DNA from: Deltaproteobacteria bacterium
GTDB taxonomy: Bacteria > Desulfobacterota > Binatia > HRBIN30 > CADEER01
Direction: 5' to 3'
DNA: 64,000 nucleotides
Assembly: GCA_029262455.1 (NCBI GenBank)
Contig: JAJCZJ010000091.1
Span: 101,465 to 165,464, forward strand
Shown: positions 27,861 through 35,697 of the stretch, in pieces
Numbering within the stretch: the first letter of the stretch is position 1
How the letters are laid out: every line of letters starts with the position of its first letter
Program-made: the position numbers and the translations under genes
The notes under the pieces: model-generated
What the model was told of the DNA's origin: nothing
The model's database searches: none
The model's input: only the letters and a program-made list of their open reading frames with translations

Positions 27861-28467
27861 ACCGAACGTCGAAGGGGAACGGCTCGAAGAAGGCCGGAAG
27901 AGTCGCAACGAGCAACGGCTCGAGACGCGCAGCAGGTTGTTCGCTGCCTCGATGACAGAGTTTCGCCGGGTTGGTGTTCAAGCGACCCAAATTGAAGACA
28001 TCATTAGAGCCGCCGGCGTCGCGCGCGGGACGTTCTACAACCACTTCCCAACCAAAGAGCACGTATTGCTGGAGTATTTGGATCGTCTCCAGCAGGGAGC
28101 GGCGGCGCGATTGGCCGAGTGTACTGAGGAGGCGCCGCGTCCGTTTTTCAGGAACGCGGTCGACGTCTTGCTCGAAGTAGTGGCCAAGGAGGAGCCGACG
28201 ATTCTGCGGGAGGCACTTTCCGCAATCAGTCGGCACGTCGAGGAGATCGGCGACGGCGCCCCGCTCTATTCGGGGATGACCGAGTTTTTTGAAGCCGCGC
28301 AGGCGCGCGGCGACATTCGTTCCGACCTCACCCCGAGCGAGTTGTCGATAGCATTTTTGCCAGGCGTCTTCGGGTTGTTGTTGTTGCGCCTGGGAACCCC
28401 TGAATCGGAGTTGCGAGCGACCCTTCACCATGCGGTGGACGTGTTTGTTCGTGGAATCGCGCCCTAG
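27856..28467 (+). CDS. TetR/AcrR family transcriptional regulator
   Basis: TRSRLFAASMTEFRRVGVQATQIEDIIRAAGVARGTFYNHFPTKEHVLLEYL; true start may be slightly downstream. Confidence 0.92.
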   Translation: MSPNVEGERLEEGRKSRNEQRLETRSRLFAASMTEFRRVGVQATQIEDIIRAAGVARGTFYNHFPTKEHVLLEYLDRLQQGAAARLAECTEEAPRPFFRNAVDVLLEVVAKEEPTILREALSAISRHVEEIGDGAPLYSGMTEFFEAAQARGDIRSDLTPSELSIAFLPGVFGLLLLRLGTPESELRATLHHAVDVFVRGIAP

Positions 28468-28486
28468 CTGCGTTTGGAGATTGCCA

Positions 28487-29686
28487 ATGTACGACTTCAT
28501 GGACCCGACTGTAGACATCGATATCCAGCACGAGCAGCTGCGGAAGTTGCGCGCCGAGGCGCCAGTTTGGTGGGATGAGAAGAATGGCGCTTGGGTCGTC
28601 ACCAAGTACGACGATGTCCGTTACGTGTCGAAGAATTCCAAGATCTTCTGCAACCGTTTCGGTGTGACGATGCCGCAGGACACGGACATCTCGATGATCA
28701 CGATGGACGATCCCCTGCACGCGCAAAAGCGCTCCATCCTCAGCCGAGGATTTACTCCGCGGGTGGTGCAACACCAGGCGCAGCTTTGTCACCGGTTCAT
28801 GCAGGAGTCGATCGATGACGTGATCGAGAGGGGCGAATGTGACTTTGTCGAAGACATCGCCGTGCCTCTACCGATGCGGATCATCGCCCACATGGTCGGC
28901 TTCGACGACGCCGACCTCGGCGACTTTCGGCGTTGGACGGATACGATGTTCGAAGCGAACGGTTCGACCGAGGAAGCGGTGCTCCTAGCCGCGGGGGAAG
29001 CGTTTACGGAATTCACCGAGGTGATCGTTGCAGCGCTCGACGATCGCCGACGCAATCCCCGCGAAGACATGATCTCTGCGCTCGTGGCAGCCGAGTCGGA
29101 AGGGGTGTTGCAGGCCAGTGATGCGATGGCCGATGACGAACTCGTGATGTTCTGTGTGCTTCTCATCACCGCGGGCAATGAGACGACGCGCAATTCGATC
29201 TCGCGCGGTATGGAGACGCTGCTGAAGCATCCGGATTCGCTCGCTCGCTTGGCTGCTGATCCAACGCTGCTACCGAAAGCCGTCGAAGAGATTCTGCGCT
29301 ATACTTCGGTGTTGCGCTTTTTTAGGCGCACAGCGACCGAGGACACTGAGCTGCGTGGTCAGAAAATTCGCGAAGGTGACAAGGTAATCATTGTATACCC
29401 GTCCGCCAACCGCGACGAGGAAGTGTTTGACGATCCCTTCACGTTCAACATCGATCGTAACCCGAACGATCACGTTGCGTTCGGCTTCGGACCGCACTTC
29501 TGCTTGGGCGCGAACCTGGCGCGACTCGAGATGAAGATTGCCTTCGAGCACATTCTCAGCCGCATGCCTGACATCGACTTTGCTCCTAAAACGACGGTGA
29601 CTCCGGGCGTGACCGCTCTAACGCAAGGACTGGGACACTTCCCAGTAGCTTTTTCCCCGGGGAAGAAAATCCAGGCCGCCGCATGA
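28487..29686 (+). CDS. Cytochrome P450
   Basis: LLITAGNETTRNSISRGM; EEILRYTSVLRFFRRTATEDTEL; FGFGPHFCLGANLARLEMKI heme motif. Confidence 0.95.
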   Translation: MYDFMDPTVDIDIQHEQLRKLRAEAPVWWDEKNGAWVVTKYDDVRYVSKNSKIFCNRFGVTMPQDTDISMITMDDPLHAQKRSILSRGFTPRVVQHQAQLCHRFMQESIDDVIERGECDFVEDIAVPLPMRIIAHMVGFDDADLGDFRRWTDTMFEANGSTEEAVLLAAGEAFTEFTEVIVAALDDRRRNPREDMISALVAAESEGVLQASDAMADDELVMFCVLLITAGNETTRNSISRGMETLLKHPDSLARLAADPTLLPKAVEEILRYTSVLRFFRRTATEDTELRGQKIREGDKVIIVYPSANRDEEVFDDPFTFNIDRNPNDHVAFGFGPHFCLGANLARLEMKIAFEHILSRMPDIDFAPKTTVTPGVTALTQGLGHFPVAFSPGKKIQAAA

Positions 29687-29699
29687 TTGGGGCCGATTG

Positions 29700-30149
29700 A
29701 TGATTGCGGCTCTGATTGCACTGGTGGCGGCCGGCTGGACCCTGGCCACAGCCCGTGCCACCGGAACGGAACGATTGACCTACCCGGTCGTTCTGGCGGC
29801 GATGCCCTTCATCTACGTAGCCTTTGCTGGCTGGGGAGATCCGGACGCACTGGTCCCAGAATTGATTGCGACGATTCCCTTCGTAGCGGTCGGTGGGCTC
29901 TGTCTAGCCACTGGATTCTCTGGGTCCGCACTCATTTTGGCCGCCGGATGGCTCGGGCACGGGTTCTATGACTTGTACCATGACGCTTTCGTCGTGAATG
30001 CCGGAGTTCCGAGTTGGTACGCGCTGTTGTGCGGCGTTTATGACCTGGTCGTGGCGGGATATATCGTCTGGCTGAGCGGGCGTTTGCCGCGACGTGCCTG
30101 GGGAACCATGCCTCCTGCGGCGACCGCAGGCTGCCCGTCCGGAGTTTGA
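29700..30149 (+). CDS. Small integral membrane protein (DUF6010-like)
   Basis: Four to five hydrophobic helices; GWLGHGFYDLYHDAFVVNAGVPSWYALLCGVYDLVVAGYI. Confidence 0.6.
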   Translation: MIAALIALVAAGWTLATARATGTERLTYPVVLAAMPFIYVAFAGWGDPDALVPELIATIPFVAVGGLCLATGFSGSALILAAGWLGHGFYDLYHDAFVVNAGVPSWYALLCGVYDLVVAGYIVWLSGRLPRRAWGTMPPAATAGCPSGV

Positions 30150-30221
30150 TCCGCAGCCTCGTAGGAAACTCCAACTTTTCTGCCCTGCGAAGCCTTGTTC
30201 CGGTCGAGCTAGCACGTTATG

Positions 30222-30233
30222 AAACGTTCGTTT
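30222..30233. promoter_or_regulatory. AAACGTTCGTTT near-palindrome upstream of molybdenum hydroxylase operon; candidate operator
   Basis: AAACGnnCGTTT also at 18877-18888; here flanked by GCTAGC hexamers. Confidence 0.4.
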
Positions 30234-30271
30234 GGCTAGCCGATCCGGTTCCGAGGACCAAGAAATAATTC

Positions 30272-31150
30272 ATGAAGCCCGCGCCTTTTGAGTACTGTGC
30301 CCCCGAAGTCTTGACCGAGGCGGTCGAGGTCTTGGAGCAAAACGAGGGTGACGCCAAAGTTCTCTCTGGCGGACAGAGCCTGATGCCGCTGCTCAACATG
30401 CGCCTGGCGCGTCCCGAGGTGTTGGTCGACCTCGCGCGGATTCCCGAGCTGGACTACGTTCGCGAGGATCATGGCGCCCTGGTGATCGGTGCGATGACTC
30501 GGCAAAGAACCGTTGAGCTCGATCCGATGGTGCGCGAAAAACACCCGTTGGTCTACGAGGCTACGATCAATGTTGCCCACCCGCAGAACCGCAATCAGGG
30601 TACCTTCGGCGGCTCGGTGGCTCATGCCGACCCGTCAGCGGAGTACCCCGCGCTCGCAGTCGCACTGGGCGCTCAGTTCAAGGCGGTTGGGCCCGACGGC
30701 GAGCGGACGATTGATGCCGAAGACTTCTTTGTGACGTACCTGACGACGGACCTGGAGGGCGCGGAGATTCTCACCGAGGTGCGGATTCCTGCGCTGCCGG
30801 ACGGCGCGGCTTGGGCGTTTACCGAAGTGGCGCGACGACATGGTGACTACGCTCTGGCGGGCGCGACCTCGTACTTCACCCTGGGGGCCGATGGCAAGTG
30901 CGCGACGGCGCGGATTGTTGTGTTCGGTGTCGGCGGCACGCCAGTGCGGGCGAGCAAGGCGGAGCAAGCGATGATCGGCGAGGCGCCTAGTGCGGCTCTC
31001 TTCGCGTCCGTCGGCAAGGCAGTGCTCGACGACGTCGAAGAACCTCAGTCCGATGTTCACGCCAGTGCCGCTCAACGTCGTGCCATCGCAGGTGTCATGA
31101 CAGAGCGAGGGCTGGCCGACGCGGCGCGACGCGCGGGGATTGCAATCTGA
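30272..31150 (+). CDS. Molybdenum hydroxylase FAD-binding medium subunit (CoxM-like)
   Basis: LSGGQSLMPLLNMRLARPEVLVDLARI...AHPQNRNQGTFGGSVAHADPSAEYPALAVALGA. Confidence 0.93.
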   Translation: MKPAPFEYCAPEVLTEAVEVLEQNEGDAKVLSGGQSLMPLLNMRLARPEVLVDLARIPELDYVREDHGALVIGAMTRQRTVELDPMVREKHPLVYEATINVAHPQNRNQGTFGGSVAHADPSAEYPALAVALGAQFKAVGPDGERTIDAEDFFVTYLTTDLEGAEILTEVRIPALPDGAAWAFTEVARRHGDYALAGATSYFTLGADGKCATARIVVFGVGGTPVRASKAEQAMIGEAPSAALFASVGKAVLDDVEEPQSDVHASAAQRRAIAGVMTERGLADAARRAGIAI

Positions 31151-31151
31151 T

Positions 31152-31634
31152 ATGCCGACTCCAAGACAGATCAGTGTCACCGTAAACGGCACGGTGTATG
31201 AATCGACTGTTGAACCGCGGTTGACGCTTGCGGACTTTCTGCGGCACGAGCTGGCGCTCCCGGGAACGCACGTTGGTTGCGAGCACGGAGTTTGCGGTGC
31301 TTGCACGGTTCTGTGGAACGGTCGCGCTGTTCGTTCGTGCATCATGTTGGCGGTGCAGACCGACGGTACCGAGATCACGACAGTCGAGGGCCTCAGTAAA
31401 GACGGTGAACTGAACGCGATTCAGCAGGCGTTCGTAGAGGAGCACGGCCTGCAGTGCGGTTTCTGCACGCCGGGGTTCCTGATGACGATCACCGAGATGC
31501 TGGACCGTAATCCGGATCCGAGCGATGAGGAAATCTACGACTACCTCGGCGGTCAGATCTGCCGCTGCACCGGGTATCAAAGTATTCTGGCCGCGGTGCG
31601 CAACGCGATCGAGAAAAAGAAGGCGGCATCGTGA
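31152..31634 (+). CDS. Molybdenum hydroxylase [2Fe-2S] small subunit (CoxS-like)
   Basis: [49 protein letters not shown]. Confidence 0.95.
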   Translation: MPTPRQISVTVNGTVYESTVEPRLTLADFLRHELALPGTHVGCEHGVCGACTVLWNGRAVRSCIMLAVQTDGTEITTVEGLSKDGELNAIQQAFVEEHGLQCGFCTPGFLMTITEMLDRNPDPSDEEIYDYLGGQICRCTGYQSILAAVRNAIEKKKAAS

Positions 31635-31687
31635 TCTTTCTCGATGCAGCCAGTCCCCGGTCCTTGCGGGACTGTCGATTTTCTCGA

Positions 31688-31860
31688 AATGACGGGCAAA
31701 GCCCAACAAGATCTCTTCTCCCGCATTGCAGGTGGGAGAGGATGAAAGGTGAGGGTTCGTTCTTGAACGTGTGCGCGAAAGCACTGCGGCACAAGGGCAA
31801 GAAGGAAGTCGGCGTTTCGATCCCCTCACCCTGGCCCTCTCCCGGAGGGAGAGGGGATTC
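31688..31860 (-). repeat. Dispersed ~175-bp repeat element, copy 2 (inverted relative to copy 1)
   Basis: Reverse complement gaatcccctctccctccgggagagggccagggtgaggggatcgaaacgcc...cttcttgcccttgtgccgca...accctcaccttt...caatgcgggagaa...gggctttgcccgtcattt. Confidence 0.8.
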
Positions 31861-31980
31861 GGGTGGGTTGGTCGATGCGACTTGGCAATCTGCATTAATC
31901 GACAGTCTCCCAAGGAGGGGGGCAGGGGGTGGTCGAAGTTACTGTGCCGTTCCCGCTGTCGATTCGAGTCGGAGTTCCCA

Positions 31981-34389
31981 GTGACCAGTCGGATCCCCAA
32001 CAAGATCGCCGATTTGCCAAATTCGTCGCCTCGCTTCATCGGTCAGGAAGTCGAACGGGTCGAGGATCGCCAACTGGTGTCCGGAAAGACGGAGTTTATC
32101 GACAATGTTTCCCTGCCGGGAATGTTGCATTGCGCGATCCTGCGCAGCCCCAATGCGCACGCGAAGATTACTTCGATCGATACGTCGGCAGCGGAGAAAA
32201 TGCCGGGCGTCATCGCTATCATCACAGGCGAGGATGCGAAGCGCTGGACACAGCCGATGCAGACCGTCCCGGAAGGTTGGGGCACACTTTGCCTTGCGAC
32301 CGATCGTGTTCGATTTGTCGGTGAACCGGTTGTTGCGGTTGCAGCGACGAGCCGGTACATCGCCGAGGACGCGCTCGATGAGATTATCGTTGACTACGAT
32401 CCATTGCCGCCGGTTGCGGATACGCAGAAGGCCGCCGATGCGCCGCCGATTTACGACGAGCACGAGTCGAACGTGGTGTTCCAACGCAAGTTTACCTGGG
32501 GAGAGGTCGACGCGGCGTTCACTGACGCCGACAAGGTGCTGACCGACAAGTTCCGCTGGCATCGACTCGGGGCCAATCCGCTCGAATGCAACGGTGTCAT
32601 TACCGAATGGGACATCATTGACGGAACGGTGACGACCCGCGGTAGCTTTCAATCGCAGGTCAACATGGGCCTCCTGTCGGCCGGTGCGCTGGGTGTGCCG
32701 TCGAACCGGATGCGCGTCATCAGTCAGCCTCATGGGGGCAGCTTCGGTGGCAAGGGTGGGCCGCGTGGTACGATCATCACCGCGCTGCTCTCGCGTAAGG
32801 CCGGCGGCCGGCCGGTTAAGTGGATTGAAGACCGCATGGAGTACCTGGCAGGTGGCGCCGGTCAGTCGTGGGACAGGTTTTACGACGTCTCGTTGGCGCT
32901 CAAGACGGACGGGACGATTACCGGATTGCGTGTCGTCTTGCTCGATGATCTCGGTGCGAGTGCGGAAGGCTTCGGCGCGGTGAGTGCGGCAAAGCCGCTG
33001 GCTGCCTTCACGGGCCCGTACGCGATTCCGGTTGCCGAATACGACCTGACCTTGGTGGCGACGAACAAGCTCCCGCAAAGTCCATACCGCGGCATGGGAC
33101 CGCCTCCCCATAATTGGGCGCTCGAACAGATGGTCGACCTCGCCGCCGTCGAGTTGGGTCTCGACCCAGCGGAGATTCGACGCAAGAACTATATCCCCAA
33201 GAACGCGTTTCCCTACACGATCGCCAGCGGCAACGAGTACGACAGCGGGGACTATGAGGCCGCACTCGACGCGATTGTCGAAATGGCCGACTACAAGGCT
33301 CTGCGGCGCGAACAGGAAGAGGCGCGCGAGCAGGGACGTCACCTCGGCATCGGCCTGGTCAACACGATCGAGCCAGGGGTCTTCGACTGGAACGCTTACG
33401 CAATCGTCGGCAGCCAGCAGACCGGGGTCCCCGAAGGTGCCACCGTCGGGATCGACATCATGGGCAAGATCGTCGCCAAGGTCGGTTTTTCCTTGGAGGG
33501 CCAGGGCCAATACACCGTGATCTCGCAAGTCCTTGCCGACTACTTCAAGGTAGAGATGAGCGATGTCCGGGTCGTGCCGCAGGATTCACTCTCGGCTCCG
33601 CCGCATTTTGGTCCGGGCGGAAGTCGCCTTGGTGTTGCCATCACGGGTGCCGTGCTGGGCGCCGCCGATCGACTCCGCGAAAAGTTGATCCGGGTTGGCG
33701 CGAACTTGCTGCAGTCGCCGCCGGAGGCGCTCGAACTCAGCGACGGGATGATCCGTATCCCGGGCGTCGCCGAAGCACAGATCCCGGTCGCGCAAGTTGC
33801 TGCGACGATGCTGGCGCGCAGCGATCTACTTCCCGAAGGCATGGATCCGAATCCTGAGGCGACCTATGTCTGGACCGCCGCCGGGCGCACTCCGGCCGAC
33901 GATCAAGGGCGCGCGAAGAGCTATCTGACGGCGGCCAACGCGTGTCACTTGGTCCTGGTCGAGGTCGATACCGCCACTGGCATGGTCGAGATTCTGAAGT
34001 ATTTCATTGTCGATGACTGCGGAACACGACTGAATCCGGCGACCTGTGAGGGAATGACGCAGGGCGGAGTGGCGCAGGGAGTCGGTGCTGCGCTGCTCGA
34101 GGAGTACGTCTACGATGACGACGCTCAGCTACTGACATCGACCTTCATCGACTACCTGATTCCGACCATCTACGAAGTGCCGATGACGACGAAGAAGGCA
34201 CTCGTCACGCCGTCGCCGTACACACCCCTCGGAGCCAAGGGCATGGGCGAGGGGGCGATTCACACAACGCCTGCAGCAGTGATGTGCGCGATCAACGACG
34301 CGCTGCGTCCGCTCGGGGTCAAGGCCCATGAAGTTCCCGCCTCGCCGAGACGGCTGTGGACGTTGTTGCACGATCAATCCGTAGGCTGA
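31981..34389 (+). CDS. Molybdenum hydroxylase large (molybdopterin-binding) subunit
   Basis: GTG start; RFIGQEVERVEDRQLVSGKTEFIDNV; GGSFGGKGGPR; SPYRGMGPPPHNWALEQMVD; LGAKGMGEGAIHTTPAAVMCAINDAL. Confidence 0.92.
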   Translation: MTSRIPNKIADLPNSSPRFIGQEVERVEDRQLVSGKTEFIDNVSLPGMLHCAILRSPNAHAKITSIDTSAAEKMPGVIAIITGEDAKRWTQPMQTVPEGWGTLCLATDRVRFVGEPVVAVAATSRYIAEDALDEIIVDYDPLPPVADTQKAADAPPIYDEHESNVVFQRKFTWGEVDAAFTDADKVLTDKFRWHRLGANPLECNGVITEWDIIDGTVTTRGSFQSQVNMGLLSAGALGVPSNRMRVISQPHGGSFGGKGGPRGTIITALLSRKAGGRPVKWIEDRMEYLAGGAGQSWDRFYDVSLALKTDGTITGLRVVLLDDLGASAEGFGAVSAAKPLAAFTGPYAIPVAEYDLTLVATNKLPQSPYRGMGPPPHNWALEQMVDLAAVELGLDPAEIRRKNYIPKNAFPYTIASGNEYDSGDYEAALDAIVEMADYKALRREQEEAREQGRHLGIGLVNTIEPGVFDWNAYAIVGSQQTGVPEGATVGIDIMGKIVAKVGFSLEGQGQYTVISQVLADYFKVEMSDVRVVPQDSLSAPPHFGPGGSRLGVAITGAVLGAADRLREKLIRVGANLLQSPPEALELSDGMIRIPGVAEAQIPVAQVAATMLARSDLLPEGMDPNPEATYVWTAAGRTPADDQGRAKSYLTAANACHLVLVEVDTATGMVEILKYFIVDDCGTRLNPATCEGMTQGGVAQGVGAALLEEYVYDDDAQLLTSTFIDYLIPTIYEVPMTTKKALVTPSPYTPLGAKGMGEGAIHTTPAAVMCAINDALRPLGVKAHEVPASPRRLWTLLHDQSVG

Positions 34390-34476
34390 CGCGGACAACG
34401 CGTCTTCAAATAATCTCAATTGAACAACTGAACTTGCACGGCTTCGCCAAGATGACGCCGTGAAGAAGGGATTGTC

Positions 34477-35532
34477 ATGGCAGGAAAAGACCATTTCGTA
34501 GCCCTCTCCGAGTGTCACTTCATGAATCCCGAGTCGATGCATGAAATGTCCTACTACCCGGGGTTTGAGCAGTGGTGGAAGAGTATCGATGGTGTGATGC
34601 GGGCCTGGGGCGGCGGGCGAGACCTCGCAGGCGGCGATGCGATGCCCGAGCCGCGAGCGCACGCCTTGATCGAGTACATGGACAAGTTCGGCGTCGACGT
34701 CTGTTTCGCGCTGCGAGAATCCATGATGGACACGGCCGGCTATGCCACCTGCATGTCGACCAACGGATTCATCATGAAGGAGATCGAGCCCTATAAGGAT
34801 CGCATGTATCTCGAGTGCAACGTTGGCCCGGTACTGCGCCGCGGCGTCAAGCACGCGATCTGGGAGCTCGAGTATCTTTACAAGAACGAGAACGCCAAGC
34901 TGTGTAAAGTCTACGCGCCGGAAGATGCGCCGCTCAATGATCCCGGGATGTGGCCGTTCTATGAGAAGGCGCAGGAGCTAGGAGTTGCGCTGACCATCCA
35001 TACCGGAATGGCGTACGTCCTACCGCAGCCGACCAAGAACACTCTACCCCTGTTGCTCGACGATGTTTGTCTGGACTTTCCCGATCTGAAGGTCATCGCG
35101 TACCACATGGGCTGGCCGTACCATGAAGAATTGATGGGACTAGCGGGCAAACATCAGAATCTTTACCTGAGTTTGTCTGGAATCATTGGCTGGTTTGTCC
35201 ATGCCCCGTACCGCGGTTACCACATGATCGGCGAGGCCCTACAGTGGGTATCCGACGACAAGATCGTCATGGGCTGCGATCTGGCCTTTGACGACATGGG
35301 TGCAGCGGTCGACTATATCCGCAACTTCGAGATGCCCGAAGAGTTGCAGGAGAAGTGGGGCTACAAGACGCTCTCCGAGGAGTCGAAGGCTAAGATCCTC
35401 GGTAAGAACCTTGCCAAGCTAGCCGGAATCAAGCCGACCAAGCGCATCAAGAAAGACAAACCCGCCAAGAAGGTCGCAGCCAAGAAGGTGGCGAAGAAGG
35501 TCGCGAAGAAAGCGGCGAAAAAGAAACGCTAG
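34477..35532 (+). CDS. Amidohydrolase_2-like protein with ExH-type metal motif and Lys/Ala-rich histone H1-like C-terminal tail
   Basis: SECHFMNPES; LTIHTGMAYVLPQPTKNTLPLLLDDVCLDFPDLKVIAYHMGWPYHEELMGLA; MGCDLAFDDM; tail KPTKRIKKDKPAKKVAAKKVAKKVAKKAAKKKR. Confidence 0.82.
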   Translation: MAGKDHFVALSECHFMNPESMHEMSYYPGFEQWWKSIDGVMRAWGGGRDLAGGDAMPEPRAHALIEYMDKFGVDVCFALRESMMDTAGYATCMSTNGFIMKEIEPYKDRMYLECNVGPVLRRGVKHAIWELEYLYKNENAKLCKVYAPEDAPLNDPGMWPFYEKAQELGVALTIHTGMAYVLPQPTKNTLPLLLDDVCLDFPDLKVIAYHMGWPYHEELMGLAGKHQNLYLSLSGIIGWFVHAPYRGYHMIGEALQWVSDDKIVMGCDLAFDDMGAAVDYIRNFEMPEELQEKWGYKTLSEESKAKILGKNLAKLAGIKPTKRIKKDKPAKKVAAKKVAKKVAKKAAKKKR

Positions 35533-35548
35533 CACTCTTCCTGGACAC

Positions 35549-35692
35549 GGGGAGAGGGGGAGTCTCCTGCCGAGCCGCGTGGGAACAGCGAGCACGGCTC
35601 GGCAGTAGCCTCGCAATGCGAGACAAGAAGGTAGTTGGCGGATTGATCCCCTCACCTAGCACTCTCCGGGAGGAGAGGGGATCTTTTTCGCT
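35549..35692. repeat. Composite intergenic repeat: 11-bp perfect stem CTGCCGAGCCG/CGGCTCGGCAG plus partial dispersed-element motif
   Basis: ctcctgccgagccgcgtgggaacagcgagcacggctcggcag followed by gatcccctcacctagcactctccgggaggagaggggatc. Confidence 0.6.
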
Positions 35693-35697
35693 CAAAG

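Noticed and set aside
31771-31980. N-terminal extension of the molybdenum hydroxylase large subunit
   Set aside because: Encoded by the dispersed repeat (PLTLALSRRERG-type peptide), a recognised signature of translated repeats; the GTG at 31981 fits family N-termini.
31939-33528. 529-aa minus-strand ORF
   Set aside because: Antisense to the molybdenum hydroxylase large subunit; no domain logic.
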